A DNA stretch of 57,016 nt, from positions 1 through 57,016 of the forward strand of contig NZ_AXWP01000049.1 of assembly GCF_000482725.1 (NCBI RefSeq). The letters run 5' to 3'. A model generated the notes under the pieces. That model searched no databases, was not told the origin of the DNA, and worked only from the letters and a program-made list of their open reading frames with translations. Each line of letters opens with the position of its first letter. Position 1 is the stretch's first letter. Shown piece after piece: positions 32,114 to 42,513 of this stretch. The translations under genes were made by a program, and so were the position numbers. The DNA is from Psychromonas arctica DSM 14288. Lineage in GTDB: Bacteria > Pseudomonadota > Gammaproteobacteria > Enterobacterales > Psychromonadaceae.

Positions 32114-32479
32114 GCATCACTGCGCTTTATCTTAATTCCATCAAATAGCTGATCATTCTGTTGGTTAAAATAGATCTCTTCTGCGTTAGGGATTTTGTAA
32201 TGAGAGCAATCATTTGGCGCAATTTCTGCCTTAAATTGATGCATTTTCCTTTGCCAAAAATTGCTCGTACACTTAATGAAATTGGTATTATTCTTTTTCT
32301 ATTTTGCTTTCTATCTATTTTTGTTTCCTTGTTTGTTGTTGCTTCTCTTTTCCTGTGTTTTATTTTAAGCTCAAGGTGCTGCTATTTTTAATAGCGACTT
32401 TATTTATTGAGTTTATTTGATTTTAGGTTGTGCTAGGTCGAAGTAATAGACTGTTACCTTTACTGAGAAGGAGTTTCCC

Positions 32480-32695
32480 ATTAATAAAATTAACCCACAA
32501 AAATTGCTTAATAGTAAATGGACTGCCGTTAAACCACTCAACAAAGAAAAGCACTTTTTGATCACCGATGTTGATTTTGATGAGCAGGGCAATGTTATTT
32601 TTTGTTTATTAGAAGCGATTATTTCTCATCGTGAGGCAGAAATTAGTTGGCGTGATCTACAAGATTCAGAATGTTGGTTACAGGGCTGGAAGTAA
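32480..32695 (+). CDS. TIGR02450-type Trp-rich small protein with an apparent AUU start
   Basis: A 71-residue protein, rich in Trp for its size, of the TIGR02450 family: NPQKLLNSKWTAVKPLNKEK, HFLITDVDFDEQGNVIFCLL, ISWRDLQDSECWLQGWK. Family members usually begin M-x-x-I-N-P-K-K-L-L, which aligns with (ATT)-N-K-I-N-P-Q-K-L-L here. No ATG, GTG or TTG exists at that point; ATT 32480-32482 lies six bases after AAGGAG. The first conventional codon, TTG 32504, would cut eight conserved residues and has no ribosome binding site. AUU starts are known from infC and pcnB, where they limit or regulate translation. Function of the family is unknown to me. Confidence 0.75.
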   Translation: MNKINPQKLLNSKWTAVKPLNKEKHFLITDVDFDEQGNVIFCLLEAIISHREAEISWRDLQDSECWLQGWK

Positions 32696-32704
32696 CTGAG
32701 AGAT

Positions 32705-32740
32705 CCGTTATCAATCAAGGTCTATTTTGGTTGATAACGG
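32705..32740 (+). terminator. Hairpin downstream of the Trp-rich protein gene
   Basis: CCGTTATCAA pairs perfectly with TTGATAACGG around a 16-base loop, ten bases after the stop. No T-run follows, so it may stabilise the 3' end rather than terminate. Confidence 0.5.
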
Positions 32741-32842
32741 GAAACGAGCCGCCTTAAATTAGGTAGGTATATGCTCGTTAATTATGCCGGTTATATTAAT
32801 CGATGAAGTAATTAGTCATGAAGTTAGTAATCAATGAAGTGA

Positions 32843-34672
32843 TTAATCACATCCTAAAAAACCACCTGTTTGATGTGCCCATAGTTGTGCATAAACACCT
32901 TTTTGCTCAATTAATTTCTGGTGGCTGCCTTGTTCAATAATGCTACCTTTATCTAACACTATTAGGCGGTCCATCGCGGCGATTGTTGATAAACGATGCG
33001 CAATAGCTATAACTGTCTTACCCTGCATTAGCTCATATAAGCTTTCTTGGATCGCGGCTTCTACTTCAGAATCCAATGCTGAGGTCGCTTCGTCCAATAC
33101 CAAAATAGGGGCATCCTTTAATAATACGCGTGAGATAGCAATACGTTGGCGCTGACCGCCTGACAGTTTTACTCCTCGTTCCCCGACTTGTGCATCGTAA
33201 CCGGTATTGCCTTCACTATCGGTTAGGGTAGAGATAAACTCATGTGCCTGTGCTTGTTTAGTCGCTTTCAATAGCTCTTCTTCCGTTGCATCGGGGCGAC
33301 CATAAAGAATATTTTCGCGAATGGAGCGATGTAATAAAGATGTATCCTGTGTCACCAAGCCAATTTGAAGGCGCAAACTTTCTTGCTGAACATCTTTAAT
33401 ATCCTGGCCATCAATAATGATCTGGCCTTTTTCAACATCATAAAAGCGTAATAACAGGTTCACCAATGTCGATTTACCTGAGCCCGAACGGCCTACAAGC
33501 CCTATTTTTTCGCCAGGTTTGATATTAAGATCAAGGTTCTCAATGACCCCTTTATTCTCACCATAATGGAAACTCATTTGCTTAAAGTAGAGGTTACCTT
33601 CACTCACCACTAATGGTTTAGCATCTTTTTTATCTTCGATAATATTTGGCTTCGCCAAGGTATTCATGCCGTCAGTCACTGTGCCTATGTTTTCAAATAA
33701 AGCACTAAACTCCCACATGATCCACTGTGACATGCCGTTTAAGCGGAGTGCTAAACTGATCGCGATAGCGATAGCGCCCACTGAAATAGCACTTTGCATC
33801 CATAGTGAGATAGACAAAGCGGTGATAGCAAAGGCTAATACATAATTAGAAATTTGCACACTGACATTAATGCCTGTCGCCAAACGCATTTGTCGATAAA
33901 CAGTGTCTAAAAAGCCTTTCATTCCTTGTTTTGCATAAGCCGATTCAGAGTCTGTATGCGCAAATAGTTTCACCGTTGCTATATTGGTGTAACTATCAAC
34001 AATTCGTCCCGTCATGGTTGAACGTGCATCTGCTTGTTCTGTTGCTACTTTTCTTAGACGTGGAATAAAGTAATACTGTATGCAGATATAAATAACCATC
34101 CATACCAACATTGGAATTGCCAACCGGTAATCGGCTTGTGCAATCATCACCAGCATTGAAATAAAGTACACTAAAACATAAACCATAACATTTAGCAGTT
34201 TCATTACCGTTTCACGTACGGCAAGTGCTGTTTGCATTACTTTGGTGGCGATTCGCCCAGCAAAATCATCTTGATAGAAAGACACGCTTTGCTTTAATAA
34301 ATAGCGATGAGCAAACCAGCGGATCGACATCGGGTAATTACCTAACAAAACTTGATGTACAATCAAGGAATGTAAGATAGTTAAGATAGGAATTAACACC
34401 AAGACCATTAAGGACATGAGGAATAACTTTTGTCCTTCATCCACTAATAGTGTCTCAGGGTTTTTAGTGATTAACCAGTCGACGAGTTGTCCCATGAAGC
34501 CAAATAAAGACACTTCTAATATGGCTAAAGCAGCCGTTAGTAAGGTCATAAAAAAAAGCGCCGTTTTATAACCTTTTGTATAGTGCATACAAAAAGCAAC
34601 GAGTGTATTTGGCGGCTGGGTTGGTTCTTGATCGTTTAGCGCAGGCACCAAACTTTCAAAAAATTTATACAT
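32843..34672 (-). CDS. ABC exporter, fused membrane and ATPase half-transporter (MsbA/MdlB-like)
   Basis: A 609-residue half-transporter that works as a dimer. The N-terminal six-helix exporter domain (about 35-330) includes a Trp/Ile-rich helix near VWMVIYICIQYYFIP. The ATPase domain has Walker A GLVGRSGSGKST, signature LSGGQRQRIAISR, Walker B ILVLDEATSALDS and the switch His in IAHRLST. It exports lipids or drugs; substrate cannot be assigned. It is a monocistronic minus-strand gene between the Trp-rich protein and the deaminase. Confidence 0.88.
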   Translation of the reverse strand: MYKFFESLVPALNDQEPTQPPNTLVAFCMHYTKGYKTALFFMTLLTAALAILEVSLFGFMGQLVDWLITKNPETLLVDEGQKLFLMSLMVLVLIPILTILHSLIVHQVLLGNYPMSIRWFAHRYLLKQSVSFYQDDFAGRIATKVMQTALAVRETVMKLLNVMVYVLVYFISMLVMIAQADYRLAIPMLVWMVIYICIQYYFIPRLRKVATEQADARSTMTGRIVDSYTNIATVKLFAHTDSESAYAKQGMKGFLDTVYRQMRLATGINVSVQISNYVLAFAITALSISLWMQSAISVGAIAIAISLALRLNGMSQWIMWEFSALFENIGTVTDGMNTLAKPNIIEDKKDAKPLVVSEGNLYFKQMSFHYGENKGVIENLDLNIKPGEKIGLVGRSGSGKSTLVNLLLRFYDVEKGQIIIDGQDIKDVQQESLRLQIGLVTQDTSLLHRSIRENILYGRPDATEEELLKATKQAQAHEFISTLTDSEGNTGYDAQVGERGVKLSGGQRQRIAISRVLLKDAPILVLDEATSALDSEVEAAIQESLYELMQGKTVIAIAHRLSTIAAMDRLIVLDKGSIIEQGSHQKLIEQKGVYAQLWAHQTGGFLGCD

Positions 34673-34831
34673 GATAATTCCTTAAGTGTTGCTAAGTTTC
34701 TTATTAGTCTTTTACAGTAAATCTTGGAGGGACGTTCATTGCAACGATGATAATGGTTAAGTTATACAAAACAAGCATTAATTACTGTAATGAATTTTTA
34801 TCTATTTATTCTAAGAATATAAGCTGCTTAA

Positions 34832-35923
<1,092 letters not shown>

Positions 35924-36041
35924 TTCTAAAGTTGCCAACACTCATTATTTTATTGTTGAGCGTTACTTTTAAGCTGCTTATTTTGCTTTAATAATCTCAA
36001 ATCATTGTCCTTTTACCGAACAACAGCAAACTTATTTAATA

Positions 36042-36062
36042 AATAGCCTTTTTCAGGCTATT
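36042..36062. terminator. Hairpin between the deaminase and Lrp genes
   Basis: AATAGCCT pairs perfectly with AGGCTATT around a TTTTC loop. It lies between converging genes and could stop either transcript, though T-runs are weak. Confidence 0.5.
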
Positions 36063-36097
36063 GTTAACACCATCACTAGGTTTAAACAGGAATAGGT

Positions 36098-36553
36098 TTA
36101 AACATAAATCGGTAAAGCCCGTTTATCAGCTATTTTTCTTACTGCTAAATGTGTATGGATATCTTTAACACTTTTAATTCTATGTAGCTTATTAGTGAAA
36201 GCTTCATAGCCTGCTAAGTTCTTGCTAACTACCTCTAATAGATAATCGTAACGACCAGATACGATATGCGCATTAATCACTTCATCCATATCAAGCAATG
36301 CAGATTCAAAGACTTCAATTGTCTCTTCTTGATGTCTGTTGAGGCTCACTTCTACAAAAAAAGTCATGGTGATGCCAATGCGATCTTTATTTAAGTTCGC
36401 TTGGTAGTCTTCAATATAACCTTCGTCTTCTAAACGTTTTAAACGTCGAGCACAGGGGGAAGGTGACAAACCAACTTGATCAGCGAGATCTGCTATTGAT
36501 ATGCGTCCTTCATTTTGTAGTACTTCAAGTATGTGACGATCTATTTTATCCAT
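36098..36553 (-). CDS. Lrp/AsnC-family transcriptional regulator
   Basis: A 151-residue regulator: N-terminal helix-turn-helix DRHILEVLQNEGRISIADLA then QVGLSPSPCARRLKRLEDEG, and a C-terminal RAM ligand domain (about 68-145; SGRYDYLLEVVSKNLAGYEAF). Full-length and intact. It is divergent from an EamA transporter and an aminotransferase, 148 bp apart, an arrangement typical of regulators that sense the amino acid handled by the neighbours. Confidence 0.9.
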   Translation of the reverse strand: MDKIDRHILEVLQNEGRISIADLADQVGLSPSPCARRLKRLEDEGYIEDYQANLNKDRIGITMTFFVEVSLNRHQEETIEVFESALLDMDEVINAHIVSGRYDYLLEVVSKNLAGYEAFTNKLHRIKSVKDIHTHLAVRKIADKRALPIYV

Positions 36554-36701
36554 GATTTTCCTTGGCTTATTAAAGCGTAAATATAGTTATTATTGATGTA
36601 ATAAGTTAACAATCTTGTTTGAAGGAGGTTATTCGCCGAATAAGAGCGCCTATTTTGATTAATAATATTACTTAATAATTTAATGAATAGGAAGTTATTG
36701 A

Positions 36702-37616
36702 ATGAACAAGTTACAACTGCTGCAGGCCAATAAAGTCAGTGATAGTGCTATATCGCCATTAACTTATGGTTATTTAGCTATGCTAGTGGTGCTATTAATT
36801 TGGTCTGGCTTCTCGTTGACGGTACGTAATATTGGCGCATCACCTCTTGCTATCGCAGATGTTGCGTTGATCCGTTTCTCTGTACCATTAGTTTTATTGG
36901 CTCCCTGGTTTATTAAGCATCTTGCAGTGATTAAAAAAGTGAGAATATCAGACTTTTTGCTTATTTTATTAGGCGGAATACCTTTCCTCTTTTTAGCTTC
37001 CTTGGGCGCAAAAATAGTCCCTACTGCCTATGTTGCAACAATACTGACCGGCACTCCGCCTTTTTTTGTGGCAATACTTTCTATGGTTTTTTATAAACAG
37101 GTTATTACTAAGCAACGATTATTTATGCTTTCTCTTATATTAATAGGAGTGCTTATTATGGTCGCTGGATTAGCGGATCAATTGTCGCTAGAAGTATTCA
37201 CGGGTATTGGATTTTTATTGTGCGCTAGTTTGCTATGGTCCACTTATACGTTAGGGCTTAAACGAGCTGGCTTGAGTGCTCTTACCGTGGCCATTATTGT
37301 TTCTTATTTTTCATTCTTTATTATGCTGTTTTTAGTCTTGTCTGGTACTGTAGCAAGTAATTGGGGCTCTTTCTCACTGCAACAGGCGATGCCATTTTTA
37401 TTAGTACAAGGTATTGGTGTTGGCATCGTTGCAACTATTGGTTTTTCCTATGCAGTGAGTCAATTAGGCTCGGCTAAGTCATCTATAATAGGCGCTTTAT
37501 CACCCGGTATAACCTCGCTGTTAGCTGTGCCTATTTTTGATGAGCCTTTATCAATTGCTATTTTGTGTGGTATTAGCCTGACCATAACAGGTGTTATTTT
37601 ATCAAATCGTGTTTAA
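36702..37616 (+). CDS. EamA/DMT-superfamily transporter
   Basis: A 304-residue protein with ten predicted membrane helices in two EamA repeats (about 25-155 and 165-300). Family wording is seen in LLIWSGFSLTVRNIG and the second-repeat PGITSLLAVPIFDEPLS. Such carriers often export amino acids or metabolites. AGGAAG precedes ATG 36702 and an aminotransferase gene begins 21 bp after its stop, so this is a two-gene operon opposite an Lrp-type regulator; amino-acid export is a reasonable guess. Confidence 0.85.
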   Translation: MNKLQLLQANKVSDSAISPLTYGYLAMLVVLLIWSGFSLTVRNIGASPLAIADVALIRFSVPLVLLAPWFIKHLAVIKKVRISDFLLILLGGIPFLFLASLGAKIVPTAYVATILTGTPPFFVAILSMVFYKQVITKQRLFMLSLILIGVLIMVAGLADQLSLEVFTGIGFLLCASLLWSTYTLGLKRAGLSALTVAIIVSYFSFFIMLFLVLSGTVASNWGSFSLQQAMPFLLVQGIGVGIVATIGFSYAVSQLGSAKSSIIGALSPGITSLLAVPIFDEPLSIAILCGISLTITGVILSNRV

Positions 37617-37637
37617 TTTTATTTAAGGTATTCAACT

Positions 37638-38813
37638 ATGTTAGAAAACTTACCTAGCGTTCAAGGTGATCCCCTGTGGGCATTGTTACACCAATTTAAT
37701 GCAGACCAACGAAATCACAAGATAGATATGCTGGTGGGCGTTTACCGTGATGAAACAGGTAAAACACCTGTTATGCAGCAAGTACAAAAAGCTGAACTTA
37801 AACTAGCAACCGCTGCACAATCAAAATCTTATAAAATGTTGGCCGGTAACCTTGAGTTTAATGATCATATGGCGAAGTTTTTATTGGGCGATGGTGCGCA
37901 CTTTTCTGACCAATGCACTATTCAAACAGTTGGTGGCTCTGGCGCATTGCGAGTCATTGCTGATTTTATTAAAACACTTTCCCCCAATGCAGTGATTTGG
38001 AATACTGACCCCGGTTATTTAAACCATCGTCCTATTATGGAAGGTGCAGGTTTAACGGTTAAACCCTTTCGCTGGCAGCACAAAGGGGGGCTATTGGACA
38101 TAGAAACTTGCTTTAAAGATTTAGAAAACGCAAAAGAAGGGGATATTTTATTATTACATGCAAGTTGTCATAACCCTTCTGGCGTTGACCCTTCATTACA
38201 ACAGTGGCAACAATTTATTGATTTCTGCAAAGCGAAAAAAATAATTCCTTTTATTGATATTGCTTATCAAGGTTTTGGCGATGGCCCTGATCAAGATGCA
38301 GCGGGTTTAAGACTGTTTGTTGATCAAGTTGATCTGGTCTTAGTTGCAGCAAGTTGCTCAAAGAATATGGGCCTATATTGCGAGCGTGCAGGCGTCGCAA
38401 TGGTGGTCGCAAAAGATAATTCTCAGCATACAAAAATACGTATGCTATTAGAACGTATTACACGTATCAATTATTCTATGCCACCTAACCATGGCTCTGC
38501 TATTGCATCGTTATTATTTTCAGATCCTAAGCCTTGGTTGGCTGAGTTAGCTGTATGTAGAGAGCGTATTAATAACTTGCGTAATGCATTAGGCAAGTTA
38601 TTGGCTGAAATGGGGGCTCCCGACTCTTTCCAAGCGGTAACAAGGCAAAAAGGCATGTTTTCTTTATTGCCTTTAACAGCAGAGCAGATGATTGTATTAC
38701 GTGAAAAACATGCAATATATGGCATGTTGAATGGCAGAATTAATCTTGCAGGTTTAAAACAGGAGCAAGTTCAACATCTTGCTGACTCATTAGTTGATGT
38801 AATCAAAGATTAG
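37638..38813 (+). CDS. Class I aromatic/aspartate aminotransferase (AspC/TyrB type)
   Basis: A 391-residue PLP enzyme. The fold-type I motifs of the AspC/TyrB subgroup are present: QTVGGSGALRV, CHNPSGVDPS with the PLP-contacting Asn, DIAYQGFGDG, the Schiff-base lysine in AASCSKNMGLYCERAG, and the substrate arginine region near INLAGL. It moves an amino group between aspartate or aromatic amino acids and 2-oxoglutarate. Pairing with an EamA carrier and a divergent Lrp regulator suggests a specialised amino-acid role rather than the housekeeping aspC. A terminator follows. Confidence 0.88.
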   Translation: MLENLPSVQGDPLWALLHQFNADQRNHKIDMLVGVYRDETGKTPVMQQVQKAELKLATAAQSKSYKMLAGNLEFNDHMAKFLLGDGAHFSDQCTIQTVGGSGALRVIADFIKTLSPNAVIWNTDPGYLNHRPIMEGAGLTVKPFRWQHKGGLLDIETCFKDLENAKEGDILLLHASCHNPSGVDPSLQQWQQFIDFCKAKKIIPFIDIAYQGFGDGPDQDAAGLRLFVDQVDLVLVAASCSKNMGLYCERAGVAMVVAKDNSQHTKIRMLLERITRINYSMPPNHGSAIASLLFSDPKPWLAELAVCRERINNLRNALGKLLAEMGAPDSFQAVTRQKGMFSLLPLTAEQMIVLREKHAIYGMLNGRINLAGLKQEQVQHLADSLVDVIKD

Positions 38814-38854
38814 ATTGACTTTACTCTAAGTGGTTAAATTAATATGATGATTAA

Positions 38855-38891
38855 AAAATCCCAGTGACAAACCTTATCATTGGGATTCTTT
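38855..38891. terminator. Terminator between the aminotransferase and DUF3943 genes
   Basis: AATCCCAGTGA pairs with TCATTGGGATT (one mismatch), with A-rich and T-rich flanks, so it can serve both converging genes. Confidence 0.75.
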
Positions 38892-38944
38892 ATTAGTGGG
38901 CTTTGTTCTCTATTATATGCTTTTATCATTTTCTTTAGATAAAG

Positions 38945-40579
38945 TTACATTATTTCTCCTGCACCAAATCGATACACGACTTTGCCTATTAGTTGCTGAT
39001 GGTGGCTCTCTTCATCAGTTGTATAATAATTAACAAGGTCAGCCTGTAATGCCCATTTGGCATTTAAACGGTAATGAAGGCCGACGCCTGCGTTAAGTTG
39101 CAAATTATAACTGTCATTATCTTCGTCCCAAATTTCTTCACCGATGCCTGCTGTAATGTAAGGGCGTAAATTAGAGTCCGTATTGAAATAATATTGACCA
39201 TCAACACTAAAGGTTTCATAAGCGCTATATTGCTCGATGACTTCTTTTAATAGCTTAGAAGAAGAATAATTTAAACGCGTTGAAAAGCGTTTTGAGAAGT
39301 ATAAACCTAAGGATATCTGCGCATATTTGTTATTTAACTGGCCACGTTTTCGGTCAAAGTTAAGATAACCTGTCCCAACACTTAAACCAATAATGCCGAC
39401 ATCAACAGGGTCTTTTGCATTGGCAAATGAGTAACGCTCACCTAGCTTACGTTTACCACTGATACCCGGTTGCGCTAAGCTACTGTCATCACCAAACAAG
39501 TAATTTATTTCAAACATGACTTGTTTGTCCGTTTGTAAACCGCCGGGCGTACTTTGCTCTGATATTTTGACATAACCTGTACCGGCTTTGATTAAGTCTC
39601 TACCAAATAAGCGATTTACATTTCGACCTAAAGAGTCAACCGGATCTAATAAAAATAAAGCGGTATTACCTAAGTATTCACTGCCCCAAACTGTGCCGCC
39701 GCCAGCCCAAATCTCGCGCTCTGTATTAAAAGCCCATTCACCGTAAACCCATCCTAATACCGGCGTTACCACTAAATCTTGCATTGAAGGCGTTTCTGCG
39801 AATGCTTCAACACCATATTCCCAAAATACAGTAGACATTAATGCTGAGTATAAAAATGAATCCCACTGTCTATAGCCTGATTTACGTGCAGACTGATAAT
39901 AAACGCCGCCAAAATAAGGGTGCATAACATAATTTAAAATAGCATCATCACGGTCCCATACTGGGCCTTCTTTAACATTTTCTAGCCACTTTTCAGCGAT
40001 GCTTTGGTCGTTATCACTATCCCAATTTGTCACTGATTCAGGTAATGCGGCTAATACGCCGACTACGCCTAATCCATAATAAAAGATAGAAGTAGTTTGT
40101 GACCAAAGTCGCTCTCCATCTTCACCATGTTGTGGAGAAAATAAAGACACTTGATATGGGGTATCGTAAAAATCCTGTTCAACCTCAAACTGTTCCCAAG
40201 CAGAGTTAGTAAAAGCAGGTTGGTAGTGTGTTTCTTCGTATTTACTCAACGCTGCGCTGCTGATTGTTTGATTGCCTTGCCCATCTTGATTTAAGTTGTT
40301 TTCTAACTCAGCCCCTAATTCTTTATTTAATAGCGTTTGATCCGTTAATTTTGTCTCTAATATGTCTTCACTTATGGGCGTGTCATGAAAGTATTGTGGG
40401 ATTGGCTGCAGTGCATTTTTTTCAGCTAAAGGTAATTTGCTAGATTGGAAATCAATGCGAGTTAACGGCTTATCAAACTGTTGATTATTTCCTTGTACAT
40501 AATCCTCTGCATAGGCCTCTGTTATTAAAAATGGCAACACGGCAAATGGTAAATATAGAAAAGAGTTAGTCTTAATCAT
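38945..40579 (-). CDS. DUF3943 outer-membrane-type protein
   Basis: A 544-residue exported protein with a signal peptide (1-24, ending TEAYA) and a charged, Gln/Asn-rich region (25-150). The DUF3943 domain is recognised by VWDRDDAILNYVMHPYFGGV, YYQSARKSGYRQWDSFLYSAL and the ETPSMQDLVVTPVLGWVYGEW stretch. A C-terminal series of amphipathic strands ends in VVYRFGAGEIM, suggesting a beta-barrel. Function of DUF3943 is unknown. The gene is monocistronic, and a hairpin repeat lies just before its start. Confidence 0.8.
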   Translation of the reverse strand: MIKTNSFLYLPFAVLPFLITEAYAEDYVQGNNQQFDKPLTRIDFQSSKLPLAEKNALQPIPQYFHDTPISEDILETKLTDQTLLNKELGAELENNLNQDGQGNQTISSAALSKYEETHYQPAFTNSAWEQFEVEQDFYDTPYQVSLFSPQHGEDGERLWSQTTSIFYYGLGVVGVLAALPESVTNWDSDNDQSIAEKWLENVKEGPVWDRDDAILNYVMHPYFGGVYYQSARKSGYRQWDSFLYSALMSTVFWEYGVEAFAETPSMQDLVVTPVLGWVYGEWAFNTEREIWAGGGTVWGSEYLGNTALFLLDPVDSLGRNVNRLFGRDLIKAGTGYVKISEQSTPGGLQTDKQVMFEINYLFGDDSSLAQPGISGKRKLGERYSFANAKDPVDVGIIGLSVGTGYLNFDRKRGQLNNKYAQISLGLYFSKRFSTRLNYSSSKLLKEVIEQYSAYETFSVDGQYYFNTDSNLRPYITAGIGEEIWDEDNDSYNLQLNAGVGLHYRLNAKWALQADLVNYYTTDEESHHQQLIGKVVYRFGAGEIM

Positions 40580-40593
40580 TGAAAATCCTTGTA

Positions 40594-40623
40594 GGCAACG
40601 GTGTTTTTCAAGACAGTTGCCTC
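40594..40623 (-). repeat. Dispersed palindromic repeat, hairpin form (copy D)
   Basis: AGGCAAC and GTTGCCT form a perfect 7-bp stem around a loop that carries the core TGTTTTTCAAGACAG. It is the reverse orientation of the copies at 5583, 5678 and 54447. It lies 15 bp upstream of the DUF3943 start codon, within its leader. The remaining gap to 41122 has no credible gene. Confidence 0.65.
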
Positions 40624-41122
40624 TAAATTGCCTAATACAAACTAAATTTGCACCGTTGGCATATTCAATTAATTAAGCGATATTAAGCACTGCGGGTTTG
40701 TGGGGTGGAGTATGTGACCATTATCATGTTTTTTATCTTTTCCGCAATATTTACTGTGAGGTAGATGCTGCTAATAAAAGTGTTAGTTGCAAACGTATTT
40801 ATGCAAAGGTGCTGGTACATTTGGAACTGATTGTCTTGTTAATTGTCTTGTTGAGTGTCGTTAAATGTCTAGCGGGTAATTGGCGGCATGTTAGATGATG
40901 AGAATGGGATAAAAAGCGTATTTAACCTCAGTGTTGGATAATGGATGCGTGATACTCTTAAAACTCAGTCACTTAAAGCTCATTAAGTTAATATTTCAGG
41001 TCGTTGTAAGCGTAATGGTCAATATGGATGTTCAATTTCATTAACGTTACTTTTCTTTCTTCATTTGGTTTGTTTATTTATTTTGTTTGTTTATTTTTGT
41101 TAATAAGGTGCGGGTGAATACC

Positions 41123-42250
41123 ATGACAGCAGCACGTCAGTCTATTTTCTATATCGATTTCTTACGTTTCATTGCCGCCATTGCGGTTATTATGATCCAT
41201 GTGCTTGGCCCTTTTCGTTATTTATATGGTGAAATTCCTGGCAGTGATTGGTTAGCCGCCGCTGGACTTAACAGCCTAACGCGCTGGGCTGTTCCTGTAT
41301 TTATGATGATCAGTGGGGCGTTATTGTTATCATCAAAAACGTTATCATCAAAGGCATTATCACCCAAACCGTTATCCCCCCCAAAATTGCCATCAAAATC
41401 ATTATCCCAAGACGCATCATCGCAAGAATCATTCAAATGGGGGCCTTACCTGATTAAGCGTGTCAGTAAAGTTGTTGTGCCATTTGTTGGTTGGACTATC
41501 ATCTTTGCTTTAGTTAGCGGTTATATGGTTGACGGTATTTTTACAGGAGAGTGGTCGAGTAATATTGCAACCGAGACATTAGGAAGCTCGTTGACAGAGC
41601 CTGTTTGGTACCACCTTTGGTTTTTTTACGATTTTATTCCTCTTTATTTTGTTATTCCTTTTTTGCTACCTTTACTTAAACAAGCCTCGGACGATCATAT
41701 TAAATTAGCCTTATCATGCTGGGCTATTTTATTGTTCATGCATTGGTTAAAAATAGGGGACTTTTTACAGCAAAACTTGGTGTTATATAGTGGATACCTT
41801 GTTTTAGGTTGGTATCTCTTTAATAGGGATAATCGTGATCACTTAAAATATTGGATAACAGCGGGTAGTTTAATGCTTTTACTCAACTTTTTTGGTACTT
41901 GGTATGTCGCTACCGAAAAACAAGCGTACAGTTCATTATTTATGGGTTATAAGACCATTAATACTGCTATTATTGGTGGTATGTTATTTGTATTAGCGCA
42001 AACTTATGCGCACAAAATACAAGGGCGTTTACGCGCTTTAGTCACCCTTATTTCAACCTATAGTTTGGGTATTTACTTAGTTCACCCTTTAGTATTGATC
42101 CCTATACGTGATTTAAATAGTGGGTTTTATCAAGTATTTCAAAGTAACTGGATTGCGATCCCAATGCTTACCTTTTTGACTTTAGCGGCATCATTATTAT
42201 TGACTATGTTGTTAGTTAAGCTGCCATTTATTAGACGTTTAGTGCCATAA
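41123..42250 (+). CDS. Acyltransferase-3 family membrane O-acyltransferase with a repeat insertion
   Basis: A 375-residue membrane protein of about ten helices. The family signature is at the N-terminus (FYIDFLRFIAAIAVIMIHVL with the catalytic-type His) followed by RWAVPVFMMISGALLL. Between helices 2 and 3 (residues ~69-103) lies an unusual Ser/Lys/Pro-rich insertion built from seven five-residue units (LSSKT, LSSKA, LSPKP and variants). Such enzymes, like WecH or OafA, acetylate surface sugars. ATG 41123 is chosen because the family start follows directly; 41087 is an in-frame alternative. Confidence 0.8.
   Translation: MTAARQSIFYIDFLRFIAAIAVIMIHVLGPFRYLYGEIPGSDWLAAAGLNSLTRWAVPVFMMISGALLLSSKTLSSKALSPKPLSPPKLPSKSLSQDASSQESFKWGPYLIKRVSKVVVPFVGWTIIFALVSGYMVDGIFTGEWSSNIATETLGSSLTEPVWYHLWFFYDFIPLYFVIPFLLPLLKQASDDHIKLALSCWAILLFMHWLKIGDFLQQNLVLYSGYLVLGWYLFNRDNRDHLKYWITAGSLMLLLNFFGTWYVATEKQAYSSLFMGYKTINTAIIGGMLFVLAQTYAHKIQGRLRALVTLISTYSLGIYLVHPLVLIPIRDLNSGFYQVFQSNWIAIPMLTFLTLAASLLLTMLLVKLPFIRRLVP
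41327..41431 (+). repeat. Seven 15-bp tandem repeats inside the acyltransferase gene, with a run of seven C
   Basis: Units derived from TTATCATCAAAAACG run in phase with the reading frame and encode LSSKT-type pentapeptides, decaying toward the right. The fourth unit contains C7 (41376-41382). Unit-length changes keep the frame; slippage in the C-run would break it. Confidence 0.75.
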
Positions 42251-42513
42251 TAGTGCGGTAATTAAAAGCAAGGGGTTATCACTTGTTGATAAATCGCTGT
42301 ATTGTCCTTCTTATACTACAATAAATACCTAAATAGAGAGTTGAGGATGGTTAAATCTATTTATTAATTTTGCCTGTTAGTAAGTGATTAATTTTCCATT
42401 CAAATTTACTGCAATTTAGTTATTAAGTGGCTAAATAGCTAGGTAGCTAAGCAACTAACTATATTTATGAAAATGGATTTTCCAGTCTTAACTCGAATAA
42501 GGGTTATCGTGTT

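Noticed and set aside
32161-32391. 76-codon hydrophobic frame upstream of the Trp-rich gene
   Set aside because: TTG start without ribosome binding site; hydrophobicity comes from T-rich DNA. A leader peptide cannot be excluded but is not supported.
40698-40898. 66-codon frame upstream of the acyltransferase
   Set aside because: No ribosome binding site, no family likeness, and low coding quality.
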